Positions 27,711 through 37,247 of a DNA stretch of 64,000 nt are shown here, piece after piece; the first letter of the stretch is position 1; every line of letters begins with the position of its first letter. Location: positions 62,001 through 126,000 of the forward strand of contig NZ_JAFLNC010000004.1 of the NCBI RefSeq assembly GCF_017313765.1. Reading direction: 5' to 3'. The DNA comes from Sneathiella sedimenti (GTDB lineage: Bacteria; Pseudomonadota; Alphaproteobacteria; Sneathiellales; Sneathiellaceae). The notes under the pieces were generated by a model that searched no databases, was not told where the DNA came from, and saw nothing but the letters and a program-made list of their open reading frames with translations. The position numbers and the translations under genes were made by a program.

Positions 27711-28359
27711 TGTCGTGATTGCGGATGAACGGCTTGCCCCTGTAATAGGTGAAGATCGGGACCGTGCCGGTTTGTCGCGGCAATGGTGCCGCAGCCCGCT
27801 TGATTTTCCGGTCGATCTCGTCGAGGACGAATTCCGTCACATCGATGAGCGGGACACGATGGGTTTCGGATAAGGGGATCCAGTGCAGGTCGATCAACTC
27901 GCCGGAGCCGCCAAGGTCGCCGCCGGTTATATATTTCGCATCGAGCGTGAGAAAGCGTGTGTTGAACCGGATCGGGCTTTTCGGCGGGGTAATCGCCCGT
28001 GCCAGGAAATCCAGCTTGGACAGGTCCGGTACCAGCTGGTCGCCCTGAAGATCACCGATGACAAGGCCGGTTTCCTCATGGGTTTCCCGCACAGCGGCCG
28101 TTGCCACCGCATGGGCCATATCGGAGGGGCGGGAGAGCATCTTTTCGATATCCGGCGCCAGTGGGGCGAGCGGGGCCATATCCGCATCGGCCCGGTCCAC
28201 GCGCCCTCCCGGAAAAACATAGACATCGGGCAGGAACTTGTGGCTCTTGGCGCGGCGGCCCATCAGGACATAAAGGTCATCGGCGCGTTGCTCGTAAATG
28301 ACAAGGCTGGCGGCATGCCGGGGGGTGACCGGTCGCGTAGAAGGCATCAGATTTGTCAT
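27703..28359 (-). CDS. NUDIX hydrolase (copy 1)
   Basis: A 218-aa NUDIX protein. The box is GGRVDRADADM...AAVRETHEETGLVIGD, in which the spacer between the GG and the REtxEE helix is longer (about 35 residues) than the canonical 23, typical of one bacterial clade with an inserted loop. A second, paralogous NUDIX gene lies immediately upstream and overlaps it by 4 bases (ATGA). Substrate unknown; hydrolysis of an NDP-X compound is expected. Confidence 0.85.
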   Translation of the reverse strand: MTNLMPSTRPVTPRHAASLVIYEQRADDLYVLMGRRAKSHKFLPDVYVFPGGRVDRADADMAPLAPLAPDIEKMLSRPSDMAHAVATAAVRETHEETGLVIGDLQGDQLVPDLSKLDFLARAITPPKSPIRFNTRFLTLDAKYITGGDLGGSGELIDLHWIPLSETHRVPLIDVTEFVLDEIDRKIKRAAAPLPRQTGTVPIFTYYRGKPFIRNHDNG

Positions 28360-29075
28360 TCTTCACCATAGATTCGTTTGCCATGGCGCATCATGAACAT
28401 GGGAACGGGCACCGTCGGGTCTTCTGGCGGGCGGTTTTTCAGAAACTTCTCCGCATAGCCGAGAATCTTCTCGGTAATGACAGGAATATTCAGTTGGAGC
28501 GCGTCCTCGATCGTCACCCAGCGCAGGTCGAGGAGCTCGCCCGAACCCTTGATATCGCCTTCCAGAGTCTCGGCATCGGCGACAAAGAACCGGGTGTTGA
28601 AGCGCTTCTTTCGCGATGGCGGCGTGACTGCCCGCGCAATGTAATCGAGTTTTGAGAGGTCGGGACCGCAGGTCGTCGTGCCGAAGTCGTTCCAGACGGC
28701 GACGCGGGATTTTCTCGGCCGGGCGTAGTTCCCGGCAAGGCGCAGTCCCGTTTCCTCGAATGTTTCACGGATCGCGGCAATGGCAAGGGCGCGGGCGCGG
28801 GCCGGGGTGCATCCGCCGCGAAGGAGGCGGGCCATCACATCCTCGCGCAGGTCCTCAGCCGGCGGAATGCGGCTGTCGCTGGCATCCACGCGTCCACCCG
28901 GGAAAACGTAGGTATTCGGCATAAAACTGTGCCGCCCGCTCCGCTCTCCCATCAGAATTTCGATGTTTTTGCTGCTCTGCCGATAGAGGATCAGGGTAGA
29001 GGCATCTTTGGGTCGCGGGGCTTTACTCCCGTCAGTGCGACTTTCGGCGACGGATCTGTTTGGTTTTGTACTCAT
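28356..29075 (-). CDS. NUDIX hydrolase (copy 2)
   Basis: A 239-aa paralogue of the following gene, starting at the ATG at 29075. It shares the unusually long spacer between GGRVDASDSRIPP and the helix AAIRETFEETGLRLAG and the C-terminal TIEDALQLNIPVITEKIL. The N-terminus (residues 1-25) is a charged tail absent from the neighbour. The pair probably arose by tandem duplication and now diverges. Substrate unknown. It lies 62 bases upstream of DUF983 on the same strand. Confidence 0.85.
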   Translation of the reverse strand: MSTKPNRSVAESRTDGSKAPRPKDASTLILYRQSSKNIEILMGERSGRHSFMPNTYVFPGGRVDASDSRIPPAEDLREDVMARLLRGGCTPARARALAIAAIRETFEETGLRLAGNYARPRKSRVAVWNDFGTTTCGPDLSKLDYIARAVTPPSRKKRFNTRFFVADAETLEGDIKGSGELLDLRWVTIEDALQLNIPVITEKILGYAEKFLKNRPPEDPTVPVPMFMMRHGKRIYGEE

Positions 29076-29137
29076 AATCGTTGGACTTCCATTTTTTGTC
29101 CAACTATGCACCTGCGGGCTGGTCAAGTCCAGTCAGT

Positions 29138-29521
29138 TTAGGTGAAGTCACCTCCAAAGCCATGCATCTGGCGGGCCCATTGAATGCCGATCAGCGCGCC
29201 TTTGACCCGCGGCAGCAGCCACAACGCAGAGAGCAGGGAAATCGGCATCCAGATGGTAAGCTGCACCCAAGTTTCCGGACTATAGACCTGTTCAACGGTC
29301 AACATGCCGGAGAGCACAAAATGCAACACGATCAGCATTGTGAAATAAGGCGGCGCATCGTCAGCCCGCTGATGATGCAGCTCCAGGCCGCAGGTATCGC
29401 AAGTGTGGTTGACCTTGATGTAGCTTTTGAAAACCTGGCCCTTGCCGCAATCCGGGCAGCGACGACGAAGACCATGCTTGAAAGCCTGGGCCACAGATCT
29501 CGTATTTTGAGTAATGTTCAT
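29138..29521 (-). CDS. DUF983 family membrane protein
   Basis: A 127-aa protein starting at the ATG at 29521. A treble-clef-like zinc site is formed by CPDCGKG near residue 22 and CDTCGLE, followed by two membrane helices (MLIVLHFVLSGML and LTIWMPISLLSALWLLP). DUF983 proteins sit beside rnr, topA and dprA in many alphaproteobacteria, but their role is unknown. The possible upstream start at 29566 is less likely because the extra residues are not conserved in form. Confidence 0.82.
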   Translation of the reverse strand: MNITQNTRSVAQAFKHGLRRRCPDCGKGQVFKSYIKVNHTCDTCGLELHHQRADDAPPYFTMLIVLHFVLSGMLTVEQVYSPETWVQLTIWMPISLLSALWLLPRVKGALIGIQWARQMHGFGGDFT

Positions 29522-29618
29522 CCGGTGCCTATTTATCAATATTCCATGGGTGAATGTTACCACCACTTATACATGAAATGTATGAAGAAAAAGGCTTTGC
29601 GACACTGTGCCGCAGCGA

Positions 29619-31919
29619 TCAGCTTGTTTCCTGACGGCGGCGTGCCCACTTTTTCCCCTTGGGCAGGGTGCGCTTTTTCTTCTTGACCGGTTTTCGTGCC
29701 GGAGGTTTCGTCCCACCTCTCATTTTCCGGTTCGGATCCGGTCGGCGCACGGGAGTGGAACCGCCGTCGCGCCCGTCCTCAATCTCGACAATCATGCTGC
29801 CGGTCACAATATCGACCTCCCGCAAGCGCACGGCGAGCCGGTCCGCGAGACGGAAAACCCGCCCGGTCCGCTTGCCGACCAGCATATGCTTTTCGGGATC
29901 GAAATTGAAGAAATCGTTGCCGAGGGTGGAAATCGGTGCGAGCGCGTCGGCGCCGCTGTCGTCGAGGGAGAGAAACAGGCCGGCGCGGGTGACGCCAGAG
30001 ACCTTCGCCTGGAAGATCTCCCCGACCTTGTTAGCGAGGAAGACTGCGGTAAACCGGTCCGTCGTTTCGCGTTCCGCCACCATGGCACGTCGTTCTGTGG
30101 CCGAAATCTGGGTGCCGATCTCTCTGAACTCGAACGCCTCTTCATCCTTCAGGCCGCCATCGCCGAGCTTGAGGGCAGAGATCAGGCTGCGATGGACCAT
30201 CAAGTCCGCATAGCGCCGTATGGGCGAGGTGAAATGCGCATAATTCTGGAGATGCAATCCGAAATGATGGAGATTGTCCGGGCTGTAGACCGCCTGTGAC
30301 TGACTTCGCAGCACCAGCGAGCTGACCAGCTCCCGATCTATGTCATTGTCGGCCTGGGCGAGGATACGGTTGAAGGTCTCCGTGGTGACAACCTGCCCCT
30401 TGGCGTAGCGGATATTCATGTCCGCGAGCGTTTCCTGCAGGCCGATCATCTTGTCCGTGGTTGGCGGTTCATGGACACGGAACATACAGGGCTGTTTCAT
30501 CTTGACCAGCGTTTCCGCCGCCGAGACGTTGGCCTGGATCATGAACTCCTCGACCAGCATATGCGCCTCGAACCGCTCCCGTTTATGCACGGCCTTGATA
30601 AAGCCGTCCACACCAAACTCGATTCGCCTCTCCGGCAGGTCAAGGTCGAGCGGCTGGCGCTTGGTCCTGGCTTTCTTGAGCGCAGCGTAGGCCCCGAACA
30701 GCGGTTCTATCACCTCCGTGGCCAACATTTCCGTCTTGTCGTCGGTTTTCCCCTCATGGGCATCCTGTGCCTGCCGGTAGGTGAGCGAGGCAATGGAGCG
30801 GATCAGGCCGCGCATGAATTTATGGCGTAGCTTGTTACCCTCCGAATCAAACCACATCTGCACCGCCATCACCGGCCGGTCGACATTTTCATGCAGGGAG
30901 CAGAGGTCGCTGGAGAGTTCATGCGGCAGCATCGGCACCACGCGGTCGGGGAAATAGACGCTGTTGCCGCGCTCCTTTGCCGCCTTATCAAGCGCGGAAC
31001 CGTGGGTCACATAATGGGCGACATCGGCAATGGCAACGATCGCCTGCCAGCCGCCCTTGTTTTTCGGGTCATCATCTGGTGCGGCCCAGACCGCATCATC
31101 CCGGTCCCGGGCATCCGCCGGATCGATGGTCAGGAGCGGCAGGCCCCGGAGGTCTGTACGCTTGCCAAGCGAGACGGGCTTTGCCGCCAGGGCTTCCTTG
31201 ATCGCCGCCTTGTCGAACTCATCCGGGATGCCATGGGCATGGATGGCAATCAGGCTTAACGAGGCCGCGTCGCCCATCGGGCCGACACGCTGCGTTACCC
31301 GACCTTCGGGCAGGGCATAAGTCTTGCCCGGCAGGATGTCACACAGTACGACTTCGCCGCTCTGGGCGCCCATGGAGTTTTCCTCGCGGACCACAATCTC
31401 TTTCTTCAGCTTGCGGTTGGTGGGCTGCACACGCCCGTCCTTGCCGATCTTCGTATAGACGCCAAGGGTCGGCCCGACAGAGGGTTCCAGCCGGCGAATA
31501 ACACGCGCCTCGTAAGTGCCGTCCTTCTGGCGGGCCAGACGGGCGAGCAGACGGTCCCTGACGCCCGGCGCCTGTGTCCGGCCGGGCTGCAGCACATAGA
31601 TAACGGGCGGCTTGCCGTCCTCCTGCCAGCTGACGGGGCGGGCAATGGCCTCTCCGTCCTTGTCGATCCGGTCCACCTCGATCACTGCAACGGAGGGAAG
31701 CGCGCCTGCCGGGGCGAGTTCCTGCTTGCGACCCTTTTCAAGATGACCTTCGTCGATCAGCTCCTTCAGGATCTTTTTCAGGTAGATCCGGTCGGCCCCC
31801 TTTATATTGAAGGCACGGGCGATTTCCCGCTTGCCGACGGGCGTCTCGCTTTCATCGATAAAGCTGCGCACCTGTTCCTTGGTCGGCAGATGTTCGCTCT
31901 GTTGGCTTTTTGGAGTCAA
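29619..31919 (-). CDS. rnr: ribonuclease R
   Basis: A 766-aa 3'-5' exoribonuclease of the RNB family. Order: N-terminal winged-helix (SETPVGKREIARAFNI), two cold-shock-type OB domains, the RNB core with the Asp cluster in TIDPADARDRDDAVW, and a C-terminal S1 domain (about 640-725) with a basic tail RKPVKKKKRTLPKGKKWARRR. It degrades structured RNA. The start is a TTG with AGGA 4-5 bases before it. It follows topA in the same leftward block, 30 bases downstream. Confidence 0.93.
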   Translation of the reverse strand: MTPKSQQSEHLPTKEQVRSFIDESETPVGKREIARAFNIKGADRIYLKKILKELIDEGHLEKGRKQELAPAGALPSVAVIEVDRIDKDGEAIARPVSWQEDGKPPVIYVLQPGRTQAPGVRDRLLARLARQKDGTYEARVIRRLEPSVGPTLGVYTKIGKDGRVQPTNRKLKKEIVVREENSMGAQSGEVVLCDILPGKTYALPEGRVTQRVGPMGDAASLSLIAIHAHGIPDEFDKAAIKEALAAKPVSLGKRTDLRGLPLLTIDPADARDRDDAVWAAPDDDPKNKGGWQAIVAIADVAHYVTHGSALDKAAKERGNSVYFPDRVVPMLPHELSSDLCSLHENVDRPVMAVQMWFDSEGNKLRHKFMRGLIRSIASLTYRQAQDAHEGKTDDKTEMLATEVIEPLFGAYAALKKARTKRQPLDLDLPERRIEFGVDGFIKAVHKRERFEAHMLVEEFMIQANVSAAETLVKMKQPCMFRVHEPPTTDKMIGLQETLADMNIRYAKGQVVTTETFNRILAQADNDIDRELVSSLVLRSQSQAVYSPDNLHHFGLHLQNYAHFTSPIRRYADLMVHRSLISALKLGDGGLKDEEAFEFREIGTQISATERRAMVAERETTDRFTAVFLANKVGEIFQAKVSGVTRAGLFLSLDDSGADALAPISTLGNDFFNFDPEKHMLVGKRTGRVFRLADRLAVRLREVDIVTGSMIVEIEDGRDGGSTPVRRPDPNRKMRGGTKPPARKPVKKKKRTLPKGKKWARRRQETS

Positions 31920-31950
31920 GATATCCTATTTTCTATTGTCAAAGGCCGTC

Positions 31951-34575
31951 TCATTCCGCCGCGGCCGCGGATTTCTTGGGGGCGGCCTTTTTCTTCGCCG
32001 GGGCTTTCTTTTTCGCGGGTGCTTTTTTCTTCGCCGTCCCTGCCTTTTTCGCAAGTTTCGGCTTCTTTCCGCTCTTCTCCGCCCGCTCGGCCAGCAGTTT
32101 TACCGCCTCTTCCAGCGTGATCGTCAGGGGGTCGGCATCCTTCGGGATCGTCGCATTGATCCCGCCATGGGTGACATAGGCGCCGTAACGTCCGTCCTTC
32201 ACGTTAATGTCAGCGCCATCCGTCGGATGCTGCCCGACGACCCGCAGGGGTGCCGTCGTCCGTCCACCGCCACGCGTTTTCGCCGCCGCCAGCAGTTCGA
32301 CCGCGCGGTTCATCCCGACGGTCAGCACTTCCATGCTGTTCGAGAGCTTACCGTATTTCCGGTCGCTTTCCACATAGGGGCCATAGCGGCCGAGCCCGGC
32401 CGTAATCATGGACCCGGTCTCCGGATGCGGACCAATCTCCCGCGGGAGTCCGATCAGCTGGACCGCGAGATCGAAATCGATTTCATCCAGTGGAATATCC
32501 TTCGGGATGGAAACGCGTTTGGGCTTTTTCTTGGGCTCCGGCTCACCAAGTTGAAGATAGGGGCCGTAAGGGCCCTTGCGGAGCGTGATCATCAGGCCGC
32601 TGGCAGGATCGAGACCGATCTCCTTGGGCCCTTCATCGGCCGTCTCATTGGCGTCGTCCGCACTTTCGCCCAGCTTGCGCGTAAATCGGCAGTCGGGATA
32701 GTTCGAACAGCCAATAAAAGCGCCGAACCGACCGGTTTTCAGACTCAGCCGGCCATCGTCGCATTTCGGGCAGGTGCGTGGATCCTTGCCATCTTCCGTC
32801 GGCGGGAAAACATGCGGTGCAAGAACGCGGTTCAGTTCCTCCAGCACGTCAGTGACGCGAAGTTCGGCTGTTCCCTCAACGAGAAGGTTAAAATCATACC
32901 AGAAGTCGCGCAGAACCTGTTTCCAATCAATCTTTGCCGCCGACACATCGTCGAGCTTCTCCTCCAGCTGCGCGGTGAAGTCATACTCCACATAGCGCGT
33001 GAAGAAGGAGGCGAGGAAGGCCGTTACCAGCTGTCCCTTATCCTCGGGGATAAAGCGTTTCTGGTCAATCCGGACATAATCCCGGTCCTGCAGGACGGAG
33101 ATGATGGAGGCATAGGTGGACGGGCGGCCGATGCCAAGTTCTTCCAGTTTCTTGACCAGGCTTGCCTCGGAATAACGGGGCGGCGGCTCGGTGAAATGCT
33201 GGTCCTCGGTGACCTTGTCCGTCGCGACATTTTCCCCGGCCTTGACGGCGGGCAGTCGATTGCCGTTTTCGTCATCAGCGACATCATCGCGGCCTTCCTC
33301 ATAAAGCTTGAGGAAGCCGGGGAAGCGTACAACGCTGCCGGTGGCGCGCAAGGTCTGGCCGTCGCCATCACTGAAATCGATGGTGGTGCGTTCGAGCTGT
33401 GCACTTTCCATCTGACTGGCGATTGTCCGTTTCCAGATCAGTTCGTAAAGCCGTAAATGCTCCTGATCGAGATATTTTGCGACCATTGCAGGGGTGCGGG
33501 ACAGGTCTGTCGGGCGGATGGCCTCATGGGCCTCCTGTGCATTCTTAGACTTCGATTTATAGAATCGCGGCTTTTCCGGCACATATTCCTTGCCATATTC
33601 ACTCGCGATCACGTCCCGCGCACTATGCATCGCCTCCATCGCCAGGCTGACACCGTCTGTTCGCATATAGGTGATCAGGCCTTGCGTCTCGCCGCCGAGA
33701 TTGAACCCCTCATAGAGCTTCTGCGCGACCATCATGGTCCGCTTCGCCCCAAATCCCAGCTTACGGGAGGCTTCCTGCTGCAGGGTTGAGGTGGTGAAGG
33801 GCGGGGAGGGGTTGCGCTTGGCGGGTTTTTGGGTGACATCGGCAATGGAAAAGCTGCCGGCGCGCAATTTTTCCGCCGCGGCTTTTGCCGTCTCCGCATT
33901 GGGAAGCGAGAATTTGTCGAGTTTCTTGTTTGCGAGATGGGTCAGCCGCGCGGTGATCTTGTCCTTTTTCTCGGTCAGGAAATCCGCGTCGATCGTCCAA
34001 TATTCCTCGGCCTTGAAAGCGTCGATCTCAAGCTCGCGCTCGCAGATCAGGCGAAGGGCGACGGATTGCACCCGGCCAGCGGATTTTGCGCCGGGCAATT
34101 TCCGCCAAAGGACCGGCGATAATGTGAAGCCGACAAGATAATCGAGGGCGCGGCGCGCCTGTTGCGCATTCACGAGGTTCATATCCAGCTCACGCGGATG
34201 GGCGATTCCCTCCAGCACGGCACGTTTGGTGATCTCGTTGAAGACGACGCGGCTGACTTTCGCGCCCTTCAGTTTTTTCTTCTCCTCCATCACTTTCAGC
34301 ACATGCCAGGCGATGGCTTCCCCTTCGCGATCCGGGTCAGTGGCGAGGTAGAGATTCTCGGCGCCTTGAAGCGCATCGGCGATAGCCTTGATATGTTTTG
34401 CGGATTTCGCATCATTTTGATAATGCATGGCAAAATCCTCATCCGGCTCGACCGATCCATCCTTCGATGGCAGGTCGCGGATATGCCCGTAGGATGCCAG
34501 AACCGTATAGTCCTTGCCCAGATACTTATTAATCGTCTTGGCTTTTGCAGGGGATTCGACAACAACAACGTTCAT
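31951..34575 (-). CDS. topA: DNA topoisomerase I
   Basis: An 874-aa type IA topoisomerase that relaxes negative supercoils. The Toprim domain starts VVVESPAKAKTINKYLG and has DPDREGEAIAWHV; the nucleophile Tyr is in GLITYMRTDGVSL. A C4 zinc ribbon CPKCDDGRLSL...CSNYPDC (near 600) follows, then three non-metal Top1 repeats. The tail is a repetitive Lys/Ala region of AKKKAP units. ATG start with good family N-terminus. It lies downstream of dprA and upstream of rnr. Confidence 0.95.
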   Translation of the reverse strand: MNVVVVESPAKAKTINKYLGKDYTVLASYGHIRDLPSKDGSVEPDEDFAMHYQNDAKSAKHIKAIADALQGAENLYLATDPDREGEAIAWHVLKVMEEKKKLKGAKVSRVVFNEITKRAVLEGIAHPRELDMNLVNAQQARRALDYLVGFTLSPVLWRKLPGAKSAGRVQSVALRLICERELEIDAFKAEEYWTIDADFLTEKKDKITARLTHLANKKLDKFSLPNAETAKAAAEKLRAGSFSIADVTQKPAKRNPSPPFTTSTLQQEASRKLGFGAKRTMMVAQKLYEGFNLGGETQGLITYMRTDGVSLAMEAMHSARDVIASEYGKEYVPEKPRFYKSKSKNAQEAHEAIRPTDLSRTPAMVAKYLDQEHLRLYELIWKRTIASQMESAQLERTTIDFSDGDGQTLRATGSVVRFPGFLKLYEEGRDDVADDENGNRLPAVKAGENVATDKVTEDQHFTEPPPRYSEASLVKKLEELGIGRPSTYASIISVLQDRDYVRIDQKRFIPEDKGQLVTAFLASFFTRYVEYDFTAQLEEKLDDVSAAKIDWKQVLRDFWYDFNLLVEGTAELRVTDVLEELNRVLAPHVFPPTEDGKDPRTCPKCDDGRLSLKTGRFGAFIGCSNYPDCRFTRKLGESADDANETADEGPKEIGLDPASGLMITLRKGPYGPYLQLGEPEPKKKPKRVSIPKDIPLDEIDFDLAVQLIGLPREIGPHPETGSMITAGLGRYGPYVESDRKYGKLSNSMEVLTVGMNRAVELLAAAKTRGGGRTTAPLRVVGQHPTDGADINVKDGRYGAYVTHGGINATIPKDADPLTITLEEAVKLLAERAEKSGKKPKLAKKAGTAKKKAPAKKKAPAKKKAAPKKSAAAAE

Positions 34576-34647
34576 ATCAATACCGCAGGCTTTCTACTTG
34601 TTTTCAAGGTCTCTCTAATCCGCGTCATGCCGTGATATATAAAGACG

Positions 34648-35769
34648 CTATTCGACGATTGAAACCCTGTTCCCGAAATGGCGTTCTATTCTGCCTGCCA
34701 GTTCCAGTTCAAGTAAAATCGTTAAAATCGTTGCGGCGGGGTGTCCGGTCAGGCGGATCAGCTCGTCGATTTCAACGGGCGTCGGGCTGAGATAGGTGAT
34801 GATATCGGGGCGCAGGCGGTCCAGCTCCTGCTCGTCGGGCTGAACCGGATCGAGGAAGGGGAGGCGCGGCTGGTCGGGTTCCTTTAGCGGCCGTCGACGT
34901 ATGCTTTCCAGCGCATCGATAATATCCGCTGCCTCCTCTACCAGTGTCGCGCCGTTTCGGATCAGGTTGTTGGTGCCCTTGGCGCGCGGATCCATGGGGG
35001 AGCCCGGGACGGCAAAGACCTCGCGTCCCTGCTCAAGGGCCATGCGTGCCGTAATGAGCGAACCGGAGCGGGGCGAGGCTTCCATCACCAACACCCCGAG
35101 TGCCAGCCCGGAGATAATCCGGTTGCGGCGGGGAAAGTGGCGGGCCTGGGGCACCGTACCCATGGGTTGCTCGGCGATAACGCAGCCGCGCTCGTATATT
35201 TCCTCTTGCAAGGCCTCGTTTTCGCGCGGATAGGGATAATCGAGACCGCCCCCGACAACCGCGATCGTCCCGCCCTCCAGCGATGCCCGATGCGCCGATG
35301 TATCAATCCCGCGGGCGAGCCCGGAGGCGACAATAATATTCTCGCGAGATATCCCGCCGGCGATCTGCCCGGTCAGGCGCAGCGCCACGGCAGAGGCATT
35401 GCGGGCGCCAACAATGGCGAGAATATCCCTGTTCAGCAGGTGGGCATGGCCACGCAGGGAAATCACAGGTGGTGGGTCGGCGATCATGCTGAGGGCTTTC
35501 GGGTAATCCGGCTCCGAGGCGGCGATCATCCGTCCGCCAAACGCGAGAAGCGCCTCCATCTCCCGCGATGCCTCCCCCGCCGGGCAAACCCGGATCGGCT
35601 TTTTCCGGCCGCCTTTTCGCGCAAGGTCCGGCAGGGCCTCAAGCGCTTTCGACGCGGTACCAAACCGGCCCAGCAACTGAAAAAAGGTGATCGGTCCGAC
35701 ATTCTCGGACCTGATCAGGCGAAGCCAGGCGAGCCTTTCTTCCGGCGACAATTCGCGTTGCTGTTCCAT
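34648..35769 (-). CDS. dprA: DNA processing protein DprA
   Basis: A 373-aa RecA-loading factor for incoming single-stranded DNA. The ATG at 35769 was chosen; an upstream TTG is possible. A SAM-like N-terminal domain is followed by the Rossmann-like core with VGARNASAVAL and VASGLARGIDTSAH, then VGGGLDYPYPRENE, and a C-terminal winged helix (LSPTPVEIDELIRLTG). It acts in transformation and possibly recombination. The adjacent order dprA-topA is a common alphaproteobacterial arrangement. Confidence 0.93.
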   Translation of the reverse strand: MEQQRELSPEERLAWLRLIRSENVGPITFFQLLGRFGTASKALEALPDLARKGGRKKPIRVCPAGEASREMEALLAFGGRMIAASEPDYPKALSMIADPPPVISLRGHAHLLNRDILAIVGARNASAVALRLTGQIAGGISRENIIVASGLARGIDTSAHRASLEGGTIAVVGGGLDYPYPRENEALQEEIYERGCVIAEQPMGTVPQARHFPRRNRIISGLALGVLVMEASPRSGSLITARMALEQGREVFAVPGSPMDPRAKGTNNLIRNGATLVEEAADIIDALESIRRRPLKEPDQPRLPFLDPVQPDEQELDRLRPDIITYLSPTPVEIDELIRLTGHPAATILTILLELELAGRIERHFGNRVSIVE

Positions 35770-35842
35770 TTGGGGAAGATGGCAGAAGTCTATTAATCGC
35801 GTCAATTGAATTCTGGCTATCTATTTGCGCGCTTAATAGTAG

Positions 35843-36508
35843 CTATGTCTCGTTGTCCTCGTTCCCGATATCGCGAAACCGCGGCGACAGGTCGAAGATA
35901 TTTGTAAGGGAAAACCCGTCTGCCTTTCCCTTTACATCTGCCGGAGAGGACAGGGGTGCCGCCTCGGGCGGGATGGGCTCGGCCGGGGGTGGAGGCGCTG
36001 GTTCCGGTTTTAACTGCTGCCGCATTTTCTCGAATTTCTCGATTTCCATCAGGACTTTCATTTCTTCTGCGGCGTTGGATGTCAGAGGCTGTTGCGGTGA
36101 GATCGATATCTTTTTCATGGTATCTGGCGGCGTCTCCCTTGGTTGTACGGGCGCAGCGGGTGAGGCATCGCGAATAGCTGTCCGGCACCCTCGTAGTTTG
36201 CGAAGGCGTCGGCGTTCCGCCCTTTGCTCGCGTCGTTTCAATATTGGGTCGGGACTGGCCGGGTCCGGTTGAAGAGCAGACGGGGCTGGCCCAGGTTCTT
36301 CCGGCGGTGCGGCAACGATGTCTTCCCCGATATCCCGGATGTTCTTTCCAAGAATGGAAAATTTTTCCTTGAAATAGCTGTGTCGCCGCGCGATTTCGGC
36401 CTTGTGCCGGGCGACATGCGCGGTGAAGGCCTGACCGGCGGCGTCCTGCAAGGCCTGCAGGCGGCGGACATTGGCATCCTTGACATGGTATGTTGCGCCG
36501 GCATCCAT
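35843..36508 (-). CDS. hypothetical proline/charge-rich protein
   Basis: A 221-aa soluble protein starting at 36508, with AAGGGA upstream. I recognise no domain. The first ~80 residues are helical (VKDANVRRLQALQDAAGQAF, then KAEIARRHSYFKEKF); the middle is a basic segment (RREQRAERRRLRKLRG) in Pro-rich surroundings; the last third has an Ala/Glu/Met helix (AEEMKVLMEIEKFEKMRQQL) and an acidic end. It looks intrinsically disordered in part. It sits between plsY and dprA on the same strand. Its low complexity makes distant homology hard to judge. Confidence 0.6.
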   Translation of the reverse strand: MDAGATYHVKDANVRRLQALQDAAGQAFTAHVARHKAEIARRHSYFKEKFSILGKNIRDIGEDIVAAPPEEPGPAPSALQPDPASPDPILKRREQRAERRRLRKLRGCRTAIRDASPAAPVQPRETPPDTMKKISISPQQPLTSNAAEEMKVLMEIEKFEKMRQQLKPEPAPPPPAEPIPPEAAPLSSPADVKGKADGFSLTNIFDLSPRFRDIGNEDNET

Positions 36509-36584
36509 CGGCCCATCCCTTGATTTTACAGGCGTCAAATTTCCCTTTTAAGTAAGTATAAAAAGGAAGCTGTTCAACCCGAAG

Positions 36585-37238
36585 TCAGGATTTCTTTTTG
36601 CCGATGCGTGGTTCTTCGCCTTTTAGCAGGCGGCTAATATTCTCGCGGTGGCGTATAAAGATGAGAACGGCCATCAGCGCGGCGAATTCAATGCGCTGGG
36701 TATCGCCGTAATAGGTGTCGCCAAGCGGAGAGAGGGTTTGAAGAATATAGATATACACAGGTGCGAGCGCGGCAGCGACCAGGGCGGAGAGAGAGGAAAT
36801 CCGGAAGATCAGGGCAGTCAGCAGCCAGGTGAGCGCAACGCCGAGACCAGCAGGCCAGCTGATCGCGAGCATTACGCCAATAAAGGTCGCGACGCCCTTG
36901 CCGCCCTTGAATTTCAGCCAGACCGGGAATAGATGGCCGAGAAAAGCCCCGCCGCCCGCCAGTACGGCGTAATCCTGTGTCAGGAAACTGTTGGCGAGGA
37001 TGACGACAATCGCACCCTTGCCGCCATCAAGCAGGAGTGTGGCGAGCGCGAGGCCCTTGTTGCCGGTGCGCAGCACATTTGTCGCCCCGATATTGCCCGA
37101 GCCGATTTTCCGCACATCGCCAAGCCCGGCCATTTTGGTCAGCACCAGCCCAAAGGGGATCGATCCAATGAGGTAGCCGATTGCGGCGGCGGCATAGAAG
37201 GGCCAGGTAAAGCTGATATCGCCTAGGGGATCGGGCAT
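36585..37238 (-). CDS. plsY: glycerol-3-phosphate acyltransferase PlsY
   Basis: A 217-aa membrane acyltransferase that transfers an acyl group from acyl-phosphate to glycerol-3-phosphate, the first step of phospholipid synthesis. Conserved motifs are VRKIGSGNIGATNVLR (phosphate loop), LLDGGKGAI and KFKGGKGVATFIG, in a five-helix protein. The start is an ATG at 37238 and lies 9 bases after the pyrC-like gene, so co-transcription is probable. Confidence 0.95.
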   Translation of the reverse strand: MPDPLGDISFTWPFYAAAAIGYLIGSIPFGLVLTKMAGLGDVRKIGSGNIGATNVLRTGNKGLALATLLLDGGKGAIVVILANSFLTQDYAVLAGGGAFLGHLFPVWLKFKGGKGVATFIGVMLAISWPAGLGVALTWLLTALIFRISSLSALVAAALAPVYIYILQTLSPLGDTYYGDTQRIEFAALMAVLIFIRHRENISRLLKGEEPRIGKKKS

Positions 37239-37247
37239 GGAAGCCTC

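Noticed and set aside
31807-33456. Rightward 549-aa frame over the end of rnr and topA
   Set aside because: Entirely antisense to well-identified genes; typical of long shadow frames in GC-rich DNA.
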